Notes: generated by a model not told the origin, from the letters alone. DNA of 64,000 nucleotides from Exiguobacterium sp. s122 (GCF_018618475.1 NZ_JACSMD010000002.1:186001-250000); one strand, 5' to 3'. Counted from the stretch's first letter, positions 9,684-18,790 are shown. A program made the numbers and translations.

Positions 9684-9698
9684 CGCTGGCACCTCGCA

Positions 9699-10244
9699 TT
9701 AGAACGAGACGCGAACGTTCTCGCGTTCTTCCTCTCGTGCCTCGAGCATGTCACGCTTCTCAAAATGATGGAGCGAGGCGATGACGTTTGTCGGCACCGA
9801 TTCGATTTTCGTGTTATATTTCATGACCGTGTTGTTATAAAGCTGGCGTGAATAGGCGATTTTATTTTCCGTTTGCGTCAATTCTTCTTGCAGCACCTTG
9901 AAGTTCTCGTTCGCTTTCAAGTCCGGATACGCTTCGCGAAGCGCAAACAGATTTTTCAATGCGCCGCTCAACTGATCGTTAATTTCCATTTGTTCTTGTC
10001 GCGTCGATCTGGCTCCCATTTGATTGCGGAGTTCGACGACTTTTGCGAGCGTCTCCTGTTCATGTTTCGCGTACCCTTTCACCGTCTCGACCAAGTTCGG
10101 AATCAAGTCGTAGCGACGTTTCAGCTGCACATCGATTTGAGCCCACGCCTCATCGACCCAATTTCGATACTTCACAAGACCGTTGTAGGCCGAGAAATAA
10201 ATGACAGCCAACAAGATGACGACACCTAATCCAATCCATAACAT
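9699..10244 (-). CDS. lemA: LemA family membrane protein
   Basis: A 181-residue protein with one N-terminal membrane helix (MLWIGLGVVILLAVIYF) and then a long helical domain starting with the LemA signature YNGLVKYRNWVDEAWAQID and RRYDLIPNLVETVKGY. The function of LemA is unsettled; a link to membrane stress is suggested by frequent pairing with htpX, as here (15-base gap). The ATG at 10244 has GGGGTGCAGGAAT-type purines upstream. The 214 bases beyond it to 10458 hold no clear gene. Confidence 0.9.
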   Translation of the reverse strand: MLWIGLGVVILLAVIYFSAYNGLVKYRNWVDEAWAQIDVQLKRRYDLIPNLVETVKGYAKHEQETLAKVVELRNQMGARSTRQEQMEINDQLSGALKNLFALREAYPDLKANENFKVLQEELTQTENKIAYSRQLYNNTVMKYNTKIESVPTNVIASLHHFEKRDMLEAREEERENVRVSF

Positions 10245-10458
10245 ATTCCTGCACCCCGTTTCTTGAATTTACTGCTGTTCTAATTCCCGTTCCTCGTATA
10301 CGATAAGCTTATCTTTTACAAAAATAAGGAAAAGACACAGGTTAGGCGAAAACGCGTCATACGCTGTTTGGGACGGACGAGCACGTACAGAACGAGTTGA
10401 CCGTTCATACCCGCTACACATTGGATTGACTATCATATCTAGGATTGGAGTGTTCTCG

Positions 10459-11640
10459 ATGTTTGTCACAACGCTTGATGCCCGACTGACTGATTTATAT
10501 GAAGAGATGGTGACGCTACGCCGTCATTTCCACCAACATCCTGAACTCTCATTCGAAGAGCAAGAGACACCTCGCTTTATCGCACGTTATTTACGTGACC
10601 TCGGCCTTGACGTCCGCGAAGGGGTCGGCGGCAATGGTGTCGTCGGGCGAATCAAAGGGGGGAACGGACCGACGATTGCGTTTCGGGCTGACTTTGACGC
10701 GTTGCCGATTCAAGATTTGAAGGACGTCCCGTACCGCTCAAAAGTGAACGGCGCGATGCACGCGTGTGGCCATGATGCTCATACGGCATCACTTCTCGTG
10801 CTCGCCAAAGTACTTGCTGAGGCTGAGTTGCCTGGAGACGTCGTCTTGATTCACCAGTTCGCCGAAGAGCTCGCTCCCGGTGGCGCCAAACCGATGATTG
10901 AAGACCATTGTCTCGACGGTGTCGACTATATATACGGCGTGCATATTTGGACACCGCTTCCGTTCGGGACGATTGGGGTCAAGACCGGTCCCATCATGGC
11001 GGCAGCCGACCGTTTCGAGCTGACGATTAAAGGCAAGGGCGGTCACGGGGCCATCCCGCACCATACGATTGATTCGCTCATGGTCGGCGTCAACGTCGCG
11101 AGCCAGCTTCAACAAATTGTGAGCCGTCGCGTCGACCCGCTCGAACCGGCCGTCTTGACCATCGGTACGTTCGAGTCGGGACAGGCGTTCAACGTCATTG
11201 CAGATGAAGCCCGTCTTTCTGGAACGGTCCGCACCTTTAGTCCGGATACCCAAACCCGAATCATCGGAGACATAGAGCGCATCATCGCGACGACATGTGC
11301 CGGTGCAGGGGCTGAGTACGAGTTGAACTACATCCAAGGTTATCCTGCTGTGATCAATCATCCGAGGGAGACAGAGCACGTACGTCGTTCGGCCGCGCAT
11401 GTGGTCGGCGATGCCGGTGTCGTTGAGATGTCTCCGCTCATGGTCGGGGAAGATTTTGCTTATTACTTGCAACACGTACCGGGCAGTTTCTTTTTTGCTG
11501 GTGCCGGCAATCCGGAGCGTGATGCGATTTTTCCGCATCATCATCCTCGCTTTGACATCGATGAACGGGCGATGTTGCATATGGCACGTATTTTGATGAA
11601 CGCCGCGTTCGAAACGTGGGAAACGACAAAAGAGGAGTAA
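10459..11640 (+). CDS. M20 family amidohydrolase (N-acyl-amino acid / IAA-amino acid hydrolase type)
   Basis: A 393-residue cytosolic metallopeptidase of the M20D group. HACGHDAHT (about residue 100) carries the metal-binding Cys/His, EELAPGGA the catalytic glutamate, and HIWTPLP and HPRFDIDE other metal ligands. The inserted dimerisation domain has the GKGGHGAIPH motif. Enzymes of this group remove acyl groups from amino acids. GATTGGAG ends 8 bases before the ATG at 10459; an in-frame TTG at 10426 lacks a ribosome binding site. It stands alone between convergent genes. The exact substrate cannot be read from sequence. Confidence 0.88.
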   Translation: MFVTTLDARLTDLYEEMVTLRRHFHQHPELSFEEQETPRFIARYLRDLGLDVREGVGGNGVVGRIKGGNGPTIAFRADFDALPIQDLKDVPYRSKVNGAMHACGHDAHTASLLVLAKVLAEAELPGDVVLIHQFAEELAPGGAKPMIEDHCLDGVDYIYGVHIWTPLPFGTIGVKTGPIMAAADRFELTIKGKGGHGAIPHHTIDSLMVGVNVASQLQQIVSRRVDPLEPAVLTIGTFESGQAFNVIADEARLSGTVRTFSPDTQTRIIGDIERIIATTCAGAGAEYELNYIQGYPAVINHPRETEHVRRSAAHVVGDAGVVEMSPLMVGEDFAYYLQHVPGSFFFAGAGNPERDAIFPHHHPRFDIDERAMLHMARILMNAAFETWETTKEE

Positions 11641-11664
11641 CGCGACATCGCGTTACTCCTCTTT
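11628..11664. terminator. bidirectional terminator between the M20 and CNNM genes
   Basis: AAAGAGGAGTAACGCG and CGCGTTACTCCTCTTT form a 16-bp stem with a 4-base loop and A/T runs at the ends. It includes the last codons of both convergent genes. Confidence 0.85.
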
Positions 11665-12975
11665 CTCTTCTGGAAGAATGGAAATCAGGACTTGGTCAAC
11701 CCGTTTCCCATCCATGTCGACGACTTCAAATCGAAGACCGTACGCCTCGACGACGTCTCCACGGGTTGGGAAATCACCGAGCGTGTAGATGACGAGCCCG
11801 GCGAGCGTGTGATACGCGCTTCGTCCTTCGTCAAATCGCTCATCCCGAATGCCGAGCGTCCGCTTTAAGTCCTCAATGCTGAGGAGGCCGTCGGCTAAAT
11901 ACGTGCCGTCTTCACGACGAACGACGTCAGGCGTCTCTTCTTCAATCATCACTTCCCCGACTATTTCTTCGAGAATATCGAACAACGTGACCAGTCCAAG
12001 AAAGCCACCGTATTCGTCTAAAACGAAGGCGATCGGTGAACCGGTCTGTTGCATCATCTGAAGGACTTGGCTCGCTTCCCGTTGTTTCGGGACGACGAGC
12101 GGCTGTTTGATTCGTTTCAAAAGATCTGTCGGGGCCGCGAGTTCTGGCAACATTAACACGTCACGGAGATCGACATAGCCGACGAACTCATCGAGTGTGC
12201 CGCGTCCGACAGGAAGTTTGTTATGTTTGCTCTCGTATACAGCGGCTTTGATATCTGCCATCGAGTCTTCTAAATCAATCCATTCGAGCGTCGTCCGCGG
12301 CTGCATCAGCTCGTAAATCAATTGGTCATGAAACGCAAACACGCGCTCGACTTGCTGCACTTCTTCGTGCGCGAACTGTCCTTGCTGCGCACCTTCGAAT
12401 AAGAGTTGCTTGATTTCAAGCTCCGTCTCCCCGTCTGAGCGTTTCGCCTTCAATCCGAGCAGTTTGAATAAGAACAACGTCGATTTCGATAAAATCCAAA
12501 TGAACGGTCGCATCACTTTACTGAACAAATCGAGTGCGGGGATAATCGCCATCGTCACCCGTTCCGGTGCAACGAGCGCGATTCGTTTCGGTACGAGTTC
12601 GCCGATAATGAGGGAGAGATACGTGATCATCGTGACAACGAGGACATAACCGACCGTTGAAGCCGATTGTGCGCTCATGCCAAGCTGTTCAAACGCATCC
12701 CCGACCGGTGTCGAGAATCGGGCGCCCCCGTAGGCACCGTTGATGATTCCAATCAACGTGATGCCGACTTGGACGGTCGAGAGCAGGTCCGTCGGGTCTT
12801 TTGAGTACTTCAAAGCGATTTGTGCGCTCCGCTTCCCTCGATTCGCCTCGACCTCAAGCTTCGAAGGCTTCGATGAAATCAGTGCAATTTCAGTCATCGC
12901 GAAAATCCCGTTCAACACGATTAAAAACAAGACAATCATCAAGTCAATCCATATGGAAGAGCCCACCGTATTCAT
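11653..12975 (-). CDS. hemolysin C / CNNM family transporter (DUF21-CBS-CBS-CorC_HlyC)
   Basis: A 440-residue membrane protein. A DUF21 membrane domain (about 1-200, opening LNGIFAMTEIALISS) is followed by two CBS domains (about 215-345, including IAFVLDEYGGFLGLVT) and a C-terminal CorC_HlyC domain (about 360-435). Bacterial CNNM proteins are Mg2+ transporters or export factors; the name hemolysin is historical. The start is uncertain: AGAGGTG abuts the ATG at 12975 very closely, and a GTG lies one codon before it. The gene stands alone and ends in the shared terminator. Confidence 0.88.
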   Translation of the reverse strand: MNTVGSSIWIDLMIVLFLIVLNGIFAMTEIALISSKPSKLEVEANRGKRSAQIALKYSKDPTDLLSTVQVGITLIGIINGAYGGARFSTPVGDAFEQLGMSAQSASTVGYVLVVTMITYLSLIIGELVPKRIALVAPERVTMAIIPALDLFSKVMRPFIWILSKSTLFLFKLLGLKAKRSDGETELEIKQLLFEGAQQGQFAHEEVQQVERVFAFHDQLIYELMQPRTTLEWIDLEDSMADIKAAVYESKHNKLPVGRGTLDEFVGYVDLRDVLMLPELAAPTDLLKRIKQPLVVPKQREASQVLQMMQQTGSPIAFVLDEYGGFLGLVTLFDILEEIVGEVMIEEETPDVVRREDGTYLADGLLSIEDLKRTLGIRDERFDEGRSAYHTLAGLVIYTLGDFPTRGDVVEAYGLRFEVVDMDGKRVDQVLISILPEEKEE

Positions 12976-13038
12976 CACCTCTATAGTTATTTCGGTTCAT
13001 AGAACCTATCATACGTCTCTGTACCCGTTTTATGCACG

Positions 13039-13064
13039 AAAAAAGCCACTCCTTCAAGCGGCTT
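13039..13064 (-). terminator. terminator of the DUF606-Crp operon
   Basis: Minus-strand AAGCC, 12-base loop with further partial pairing, GGCTTTTTT. It overlaps the stop codon at 13054. Confidence 0.5.
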
Positions 13065-13524
13065 CCTTCATCGATTCACGCGCGAGCGCTGTGGCTTGTG
13101 ACTGCTTGAAGAGGACGACGCCAAACAGCAAAATCATCAACCCGATGACTTGTCCGGGTGACAACGTAAGTTGCGGCATACCGAACGCACCGAACAAGTC
13201 GACGCCAAGCGCCCAAATCAATTGTGACACGAGGATGACCGAGACCGCCAACGTCGGTCCGAGTAGCTGGATGCTACGCATGACGCAAAAAACGACCCCA
13301 ACCCCGAGCAAACCACCGAGCGCATAGACAGGTGAGATATCACGAAGCCCGCTAAGATTGCCGCCGAACAAAAGGAGCGGGACGAGGGATCCGACGAGGC
13401 CGACGATGAAGACGAGTACGGTCGTTGCCCACGCACCGAGATGGACGTTCATTTTTGCATTGACGGCCGCTTGCACGCTGATGAAGGCGCCCGCGACGGC
13501 CGAACAGATGATTCCAATAATCAT
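13054..13524 (-). CDS. DUF606 (YdcZ-like) small DMT-type membrane protein, second copy
   Basis: A 156-residue protein with five predicted membrane helices that fills the length of the DUF606 family (half-size relatives of drug/metabolite transporters). It starts MIIGIICSAVAGAFISVQAAVNAK, matching the other copy at 14221-14646 (GIIFAVLSGTFIALQGIFNAK). AAGGAG precedes the ATG. It is the last gene of a three-gene operon: DUF606, Crp/Fnr regulator, DUF606. The two copies may form a heterodimer, as paired small transporters do; this is inferred. Substrate unknown. Confidence 0.8.
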   Translation of the reverse strand: MIIGIICSAVAGAFISVQAAVNAKMNVHLGAWATTVLVFIVGLVGSLVPLLLFGGNLSGLRDISPVYALGGLLGVGVVFCVMRSIQLLGPTLAVSVILVSQLIWALGVDLFGAFGMPQLTLSPGQVIGLMILLFGVVLFKQSQATALARESMKEAA

Positions 13525-13535
13525 GAAAACTCTCC

Positions 13536-14207
13536 TTACTCATAGAGCATGCCATTCGCACGCTGCTTTAATCGTTCCATATCCAAAATTTTGACTTGCT
13601 TGCGCGTCCGTTCGACGAGACCTTCATCTGCGAACGCCTGTAACGTCCGGTTCAAATGCCGATAGCTCGTCCCGAGCCATTCAGCGACTTCTTTTCGCTT
13701 CAACTGACTCATCTCAGATTGGAACAAATCGTTTCCGGCTTCACTGAGCGAGACGAGATAGCCGGCGAGTCGTTCCTCGAGCGTCGACATCAAGTGGTTC
13801 GACGAGGCATTCGCTTCAATGAAGAGCTTTTCTGACACGCCACGAAGCAAATGTTCGGTGAAGGCAATCGTTCGGTTGTGTGTTTTCAACACCTCAAACG
13901 GGATACGTAGGCATACGACCGTTCCGACCGCCTCGACGGTATGGAGCACGTGGCGTCCGCTCGCATATTCGATATCGCCAATTAGTGTCGGGGCCGCCTT
14001 CAAGCGAAGTAAACGCAACTTGCCTTCTTCACTGAGCGTATAGATTTTGACACGCCCTTCTAAGACAACGAACAACGAATCAATCACGTGATCATTCGCG
14101 CAAAGCATCGTTCCCGAGGAGAACGTGACGATTGAGGAAGCAGCGAGTGTCTGCTTTGAAAACAAATGTTGCCACCCGAGCCGTTGTAACGCCGCCTCTA
14201 CTTTCAT
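13536..14207 (-). CDS. Crp/Fnr-family transcriptional regulator (YeiL-like)
   Basis: A 223-residue regulator: N-terminal cyclic-nucleotide-binding-type beta barrel (about 20-120), long dimerisation helix, and a C-terminal winged helix-turn-helix with KRKEVAEWLGTSYRHLNRTL (about 170-190). No cysteine cluster for an iron-sulphur centre is visible, so Fnr-type oxygen sensing is unlikely. Of two close ATGs, the one at 14207 has AGGAGG at the right distance; the one at 14213 is only 2 bases from it. It lies between two DUF606 genes, 11 and 13 bases away from them, so it probably controls that operon. The signal it senses is unknown. Confidence 0.85.
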   Translation of the reverse strand: MKVEAALQRLGWQHLFSKQTLAASSIVTFSSGTMLCANDHVIDSLFVVLEGRVKIYTLSEEGKLRLLRLKAAPTLIGDIEYASGRHVLHTVEAVGTVVCLRIPFEVLKTHNRTIAFTEHLLRGVSEKLFIEANASSNHLMSTLEERLAGYLVSLSEAGNDLFQSEMSQLKRKEVAEWLGTSYRHLNRTLQAFADEGLVERTRKQVKILDMERLKQRANGMLYE

Positions 14208-14220
14208 TTTCATCTCCTCC

Positions 14221-14646
14221 TCATGTGAATGTATAGACGCCGATGCCGATGACCATCAGGCTGAGTCCGATGACCTGCCCGCCGGTGACTGGTTTTTTGG
14301 TCACACCGAACCATCCGTTCGAATCAATCAAAAACGCCCCAATCAATTGGGCAACGAGGAGGACACAAATCGCCCACGTCACACCGAGCTGTTGAATGGC
14401 GGTCAATTCGCCAAAGACGACAAAGACGCCAAAGAGTCCGCCTAGACTGTAGTACCAAGGCACCCGTCGGAATGCGGTCATGTCCCCATCACGCTTGAAG
14501 GCGTAGATGAGTAACGCCAACATCAGGCCGATCAAATGGACGATCGTGACCGATAGCCAGGCGCCGACTGCATAGCCGAGTTTAGCGTTGAAGATGCCCT
14601 GTAACGCGATGAACGTGCCCGAGAGCACCGCAAAGATGATTCCCAT
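14221..14646 (-). CDS. DUF606 (YdcZ-like) small DMT-type membrane protein, first copy
   Basis: A 141-residue hydrophobic protein with about five membrane helices, DUF606 family. The frame extends upstream without a break, but the start at 14646 is well supported by AGGAGG and by alignment with the N terminus of the second copy. First gene of the DUF606-Crp-DUF606 operon. Members of this family have no proven substrate. Confidence 0.8.
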   Translation of the reverse strand: MGIIFAVLSGTFIALQGIFNAKLGYAVGAWLSVTIVHLIGLMLALLIYAFKRDGDMTAFRRVPWYYSLGGLFGVFVVFGELTAIQQLGVTWAICVLLVAQLIGAFLIDSNGWFGVTKKPVTGGQVIGLSLMVIGIGVYTFT

Positions 14647-14714
14647 TCCTACTCCTCCTGTCTCTTCGTCTGACTGTACGGGAGAATGGAACGTTTGAAA
14701 AGGACATATGTCCG

Positions 14715-14752
14715 AAAAAAAAAGACAATCTAGGCGACTGCCTAGATTGTCT
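14715..14752 (-). terminator. terminator downstream of the DJ-1 family gene
   Basis: AGACAATCTAGGC and GCCTAGATTGTCT form a perfect 13-bp stem, followed by a run of nine T on the minus strand. Confidence 0.92.
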
Positions 14753-14758
14753 ATCCTG

Positions 14759-15418
14759 TTAGTCGAGCAAATTGACGACTTCTTCTGCGACCCGTTCGGA
14801 TGATTGCGGGTTTTGCCCTGTGACGAGACGGTCATCGACCGCGACGTTGACCGTCCAGTTATCGGCCCCATCGAACTTGCCGCCTTTCTCGCGAAGTGCC
14901 GATTCAAGTAAGAACGGCACGGCGGATTCGAGTTGCATCTCCCGCTCTTCTGCATCGGTGAAGCCGGTCACGCGTTTGTCTTTCACGAGCGGCTCCCCAT
15001 TGCTCAAGTTGACGTTGACGAGTCCGATCGGTCCGTGACAGACGGCCGCGACCACGTTTCCACTCTCATAGACGTTCCGCACGACGCGTTGAAGCGTCTC
15101 ATTGTTCGGGAAATCGACGACCGTGCCATGCCCGCCTGGCAAGAATACGGCATCATACGAATCGTCTGCGACTTGGTCGAGTCGGACCGTGTTTTTCAAT
15201 AACGTTTGTGTATTTAAAACATCTTGTGACAAGCCGTCCTCTAGGCTGTTCGCATCGATTGGCACGTCGCCGCCCTCGATACTCGCGACCGTCACTTTAT
15301 ATCCTTGTTTTTCAAATTGGAGATAGGGTGCGGCGAACTCTTCAAGCCACAGTCCCGTATCATGACCGTTCTGTAGTTTATTGGCAGACGTCGCGATGAT
15401 CAATACATGTTTAGACAT
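14759..15418 (-). CDS. DJ-1/PfpI family protein, Hsp31-like (type 1 glutamine amidotransferase fold)
   Basis: A 219-residue soluble protein. The nucleophile elbow is VVAAVCHGPIGL near residue 135, and an acidic residue expected early in the fold is present in the first third. The N-terminal motif GLWLEEFAAPYLQFEKQGY is typical of the Hsp31/glyoxalase III subgroup, which detoxifies methylglyoxal without cofactor or acts as a chaperone. Activity is inferred from family. The start at 15418 has AAGGAGGA upstream. Single gene with a strong terminator. Note that methylglyoxal synthase lies 9 kb away in this window. Confidence 0.85.
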   Translation of the reverse strand: MSKHVLIIATSANKLQNGHDTGLWLEEFAAPYLQFEKQGYKVTVASIEGGDVPIDANSLEDGLSQDVLNTQTLLKNTVRLDQVADDSYDAVFLPGGHGTVVDFPNNETLQRVVRNVYESGNVVAAVCHGPIGLVNVNLSNGEPLVKDKRVTGFTDAEEREMQLESAVPFLLESALREKGGKFDGADNWTVNVAVDDRLVTGQNPQSSERVAEEVVNLLD

Positions 15419-15598
15419 CGTTCATTCCTCCTTCAGAAAGTAACATACGAAATAGTTGTTCCCCGTCTCTTCTCCTTCAAACCATCAATCACGCGTTAAA
15501 TGAGAACGTGCCTTTTTTTAGACCAGGTACTTTTTTAGGAACGGGAACCTTTAAACGAGCGGCTATACTGAACCCATCAGCTCATAGGAGGAGTCGTC

Positions 15599-15691
15599 AT
15601 GACAAAAACGATACTCGATTGGGGGTTTCTTGCCGTTGCCGCTTTGATTGTGTTACTCGTCGTCATCGGAAGTTTAGGATGCCTACGGTGA
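15599..15691 (+). CDS. 30-residue single-span membrane peptide
   Basis: A small open frame: ATG at 15599 with AGGAGGAG ending 5 bases upstream, stop TGA at 15691. It begins MTKTILDWGFLAVAALIVLL and continues with a hydrophobic span ending in GCLR. One membrane helix covers nearly the whole peptide. A -10-like TATACT lies at 15563-15568 but I see no good -35. It is 108 bases upstream of gldA on the same strand, with no terminator seen between. Function unknown; I do not recognise a family. Confidence 0.5.
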   Translation: MTKTILDWGFLAVAALIVLLVVIGSLGCLR

Positions 15692-15799
15692 CCGTTTCGT
15701 TCACGGAGCTGTCACGCGAATACCTGTTTACTACAAGCCCGAAATCGGGAACATCTTTACTGTTGTCGATTGCCATTTCACTTCGAAAGGATGTTGATT

Positions 15800-16906
15800 A
15801 TGTCAGAACGCGTTTTCATCAGTCCAGCCAAGTATGTGCAAGGGAAGAACACGATTGACCAGATCGGGAAACATGTAGGTCACTTCGGCTCGAAAGCCTT
15901 GTTAATTGCCGACGATATCGTCTGGCGGATTATCGGGGATCGCGTGAGCGCCGCACTTTCCGCAAGCGATGTCGAGACGGAGAAAGCAGACTTTGTCGGA
16001 GAGGCGTCTCGTCACGAGATTGAACGCATCGCCGCTTCCGCGAAAGAGAATCACGTGTCGTTTGTCATTGGTATGGGCGGTGGTAAAACGCTCGATACAG
16101 CAAAAGCCGTCGCGGACGAACTCGACGCTCGCATCGTCATCGTTCCGACGATCGCCTCGACGGACGCCCCAACGAGCGCCCTCTCCGTCATCTATACGGA
16201 TGAAGGGAACTTCGAGACGTATCGTTTCTATAAGAAAAATCCAGACCTCGTGCTCGTTGATACGAAATTGATTGCCGAAGCGCCAGCCCGTTTCCTCGCC
16301 TCAGGCATCGCGGACGCCCTCGCGACATGGGTCGAGGTGCGTAGCGTCCTCGCGTTCGGTGGGAAGACGATGGCAGGCGGTGTGCCGACGATTGCGGCGG
16401 AAGCGATTGCGAAACGCTGCGAGGAAGTACTATTTGACTATGGAATCCTGGCGTACGAATCGGTGCAGGCGAAGGTCGTCACACCAGCGCTCGAGGCGGT
16501 CGTCGAAGCGAACACGCTCTTGAGCGGACTCGGCTTCGAAAGCGGCGGATTGGCCGCGGCCCACGCCATCCATAACGGATTCACAGCGCTCGATGGGGAC
16601 ATCCACCATTTGACTCACGGGGAAAAGGTCGCCTTCGGCACGCTCGTACAGCTCGCACTCGAAGGACGGACACAAGAAGAATTTGAGCGGTACGTCGCGC
16701 TCTATATGGCGCTTGATTTACCGGTCACGCTCGAAGACGTGAAATTGAAAGACGCCTCCCGAGAAGACATCCTGAAAGTCGGACAAGCGGCCACCGCAGA
16801 AGGCGAAACGATTCATAGCGGCTTTGATGTCACACCCGATGACGTCGCGGACGCCATTATCGCGGCCGACCGGTACGCCCGTTTGTATCAAGCGAAGCTC
16901 CGCTAA
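15800..16906 (+). CDS. gldA: glycerol dehydrogenase (NAD+, iron-type alcohol dehydrogenase family)
   Basis: A 368-residue enzyme that oxidises glycerol to dihydroxyacetone with NAD+. The Rossmann part has [16 protein letters not shown] (about residue 95) and [16 protein letters not shown] (about 120). Zinc ligands are the Asp in GIADALATW, His in AAHAIHNGF and His in [15 protein letters not shown] lies at the right distance from the ATG at 15800; in-frame starts further upstream have no such site. A terminator follows. No dihydroxyacetone kinase gene is adjacent. Confidence 0.95.
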   Translation: MSERVFISPAKYVQGKNTIDQIGKHVGHFGSKALLIADDIVWRIIGDRVSAALSASDVETEKADFVGEASRHEIERIAASAKENHVSFVIGMGGGKTLDTAKAVADELDARIVIVPTIASTDAPTSALSVIYTDEGNFETYRFYKKNPDLVLVDTKLIAEAPARFLASGIADALATWVEVRSVLAFGGKTMAGGVPTIAAEAIAKRCEEVLFDYGILAYESVQAKVVTPALEAVVEANTLLSGLGFESGGLAAAHAIHNGFTALDGDIHHLTHGEKVAFGTLVQLALEGRTQEEFERYVALYMALDLPVTLEDVKLKDASREDILKVGQAATAEGETIHSGFDVTPDDVADAIIAADRYARLYQAKLR

Positions 16907-16908
16907 CG

Positions 16909-16947
16909 AAAACGAGGATCAGCGCCCAGGCTAATCCTCGTTTTTTT
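16909..16947. terminator. terminator between gldA and the convergent membrane-protein gene
   Basis: AAAACGAGGAT, loop, ATCCTCGTTTTTTT: an 11-bp stem with a T run on the plus strand and an A run giving T on the minus strand. Confidence 0.85.
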
Positions 16948-17395
16948 GTTTCGGGGAGATGATGAACGTCAAGGCGATGCCGATGACCATACAACTAACG
17001 GTAAGGACAAAGAAGGTCAGTTGATTCGCATAGATGATATTCGTGAATTGATTCCATCCCGTCGCATAGGCTGCATTCATCGATTCCTGAATCCCGTCAC
17101 GGAGCGCGTTCGCTTGATTCGCATTGACTATCAGCGCGAACACCGCCATGGCGATGCCACCAATCATGAGTCCAACCCGACCGAGCGGATGGACCGCTTG
17201 CACTGTTCGACGTGCGAGTCGGATTGTGATCCAGACGAACAACAGTGCGAACGGCCAGCCGATAAGGAGGACGAGCACGTACGGATTTCCTTCCCCAGCC
17301 GGTTCCGTATACGATGCCGTCATTGTCTCACCGAGTTTGAATAGAATGAATGTGATCAGCGTGATGATAAACCACGCTTTGATTAACTTTTCCAT
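16931..17395 (-). CDS. unknown membrane protein, four predicted helices
   Basis: A 154-residue protein with hydrophobic segments at about 6-24, 42-62, 75-95 and 125-148, separated by short polar loops. GAGGTG 5 bases before the ATG at 17395 fixes the start. I do not recognise a family. It is followed by the gldA terminator and preceded, 58 bases upstream, by another small membrane-protein gene on the same strand, so the two may be co-transcribed. Confidence 0.6.
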   Translation of the reverse strand: MEKLIKAWFIITLITFILFKLGETMTASYTEPAGEGNPYVLVLLIGWPFALLFVWITIRLARRTVQAVHPLGRVGLMIGGIAMAVFALIVNANQANALRDGIQESMNAAYATGWNQFTNIIYANQLTFFVLTVSCMVIGIALTFIISPKQKNED

Positions 17396-17453
17396 GACTT
17401 CACCTCGCCCCCAGTATAACAAAACACCGTATGCCTCGGCACACGGTGTTCCA

Positions 17454-17672
17454 TCACGACTTCGGACGAATCGCGTAATAAATCAGGATGACGAGCCACG
17501 TCCAGATTCCGGTGAAAATCCCAAGAATCCCGACAATGAAGAATCCAAGGGGAATCATCGATTTCGTGCGATTGTAATCTTTCCACATGTCCGATAGCCC
17601 TTTGATGTTGAAATACAAAAAGGCAAAGAACAAGATGAGCAGTAAAAGCGGTAAGCCGAAGATGAGTTCCAT
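17454..17672 (-). CDS. 72-residue membrane protein, unknown
   Basis: Small protein with two membrane helices (about 3-22, FGLPLLLLILFFAFLYF, and about 45-66) joined by a polar loop. AAAGGAG ends 7 bases before the ATG at 17672; the longer open frame upstream has no better start. Same strand as the 154-residue membrane protein downstream. No family recognised. Confidence 0.6.
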   Translation of the reverse strand: MELIFGLPLLLLILFFAFLYFNIKGLSDMWKDYNRTKSMIPLGFFIVGILGIFTGIWTWLVILIYYAIRPKS

Positions 17673-17872
17673 ACGATCACTCCTTTCTTGTCCCGACCGT
17701 TCTCGATAGTTCAAGTGTAACGCGCTCATGCATACGGCGCATCGGGCTGCGGCCGTATGCAGGTGTGGTCATGAGGCGGATACGCTTGTACTCTATTCCC
17801 TAAATACTTCTCTTTTCAACATTTGAAATAAAGGGAAAACAGAATTATCAATCAAGAAGGAGGATGACCGTC

Positions 17873-18709
17873 ATGAAACGCATCGTCGCGCTCCTCATCG
17901 TCTGCTTCATGGTTAACCTCTCTGTCACAGCCGCCACAACTACGACGACTGCCGGCTATACGGTACAATCTACGAAACTGTATGGACGTGCGCTCCAAAC
18001 GTCACCGGTTCTGAAAACACTTCCGACGAACACGCCGGTGCAGTACGCCGTGTATAACCGAAGTTGGTCGAACGTCTATATCGGCAGTACCCGCTACTTC
18101 ACTCCGTCCACGAACCTGAAAGCTGGCATCCCGAAACTTTCCTCCACCGAACGGCTTCGTCTCGTCAACAAACAGTATGGCCTGTCCAAAACATACCGCT
18201 CGTCTCAACTCGTACCGCTTACAATCCCGACTGTTTATCAAAAAGGGAGCGAACGGACGCTCATGGCTGCCGAGGCCGCTCACGCGCTCGCTCGGCTCTA
18301 TTACGATGGTCGGAAGCAAGGCCATACACTTTATGCTCTGAGCGCCTATCGTTCGTACAGCACACAACAGTCGATTTACACGTACTGGGTCAACACGCGC
18401 GGGACGACATACGCCTCGCTTTATGTCGCCCGACCTGGTCATAGCGAGCATCAGACCGGCCTCGCCGTCGATATGACGAGCCAACGCATGCAGATGGGAC
18501 TCGCTGCCTCGTTTGACCAGACACCAGAAGGAAAATGGATGTTGGCCAACGCCCATCAGTACGGATTCATCGTTCGTTATCCGAAAGGAAAAGAAGCAAT
18601 AACCGGCTATAACTATGAGCCCTGGCATCTGCGCTATGTTGGTGTCAACGAGGCGACGACGATGAGACAACAGAATTGGACGTTTGAAGAGTGGTGGGCG
18701 AAGCGTTGA
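17873..18709 (+). CDS. secreted D-alanyl-D-alanine carboxypeptidase, VanY family
   Basis: A 278-residue exported zinc peptidase. Signal peptide at about 1-23 (MKRIVALLIVCFMVNLSVTA), an SH3-like wall-binding region at about 25-85, then a VanY/peptidase M15 domain with SAYRSYSTQQ, the zinc ligands in PGHSEHQTGLAVD and the final PWHLRYV histidine. It trims the terminal D-alanine of peptidoglycan. AAGGAGG lies 9 bases before the ATG at 17873; an in-frame ATG at 17864 touches the ribosome binding site and is unlikely. Single gene. Confidence 0.9.
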   Translation: MKRIVALLIVCFMVNLSVTAATTTTTAGYTVQSTKLYGRALQTSPVLKTLPTNTPVQYAVYNRSWSNVYIGSTRYFTPSTNLKAGIPKLSSTERLRLVNKQYGLSKTYRSSQLVPLTIPTVYQKGSERTLMAAEAAHALARLYYDGRKQGHTLYALSAYRSYSTQQSIYTYWVNTRGTTYASLYVARPGHSEHQTGLAVDMTSQRMQMGLAASFDQTPEGKWMLANAHQYGFIVRYPKGKEAITGYNYEPWHLRYVGVNEATTMRQQNWTFEEWWAKR

Positions 18710-18790
18710 CGTCGAGCAGGAAGCGATAAATCAGAGCCGACTTCACGCTATACTAAAAGATGTACGACACTTGTGAAGGGGGAATTGAAG

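Noticed and set aside
9684-9692. GTG start at 9692 for htpX
   Set aside because: The GTG is part of the GAGGTG ribosome binding site that serves the ATG at 9683.
10269-10469. Minus-strand open frame of 66 codons between lemA and the M20 gene
   Set aside because: No ribosome binding site, mixed composition, and it covers the control region of the M20 gene.
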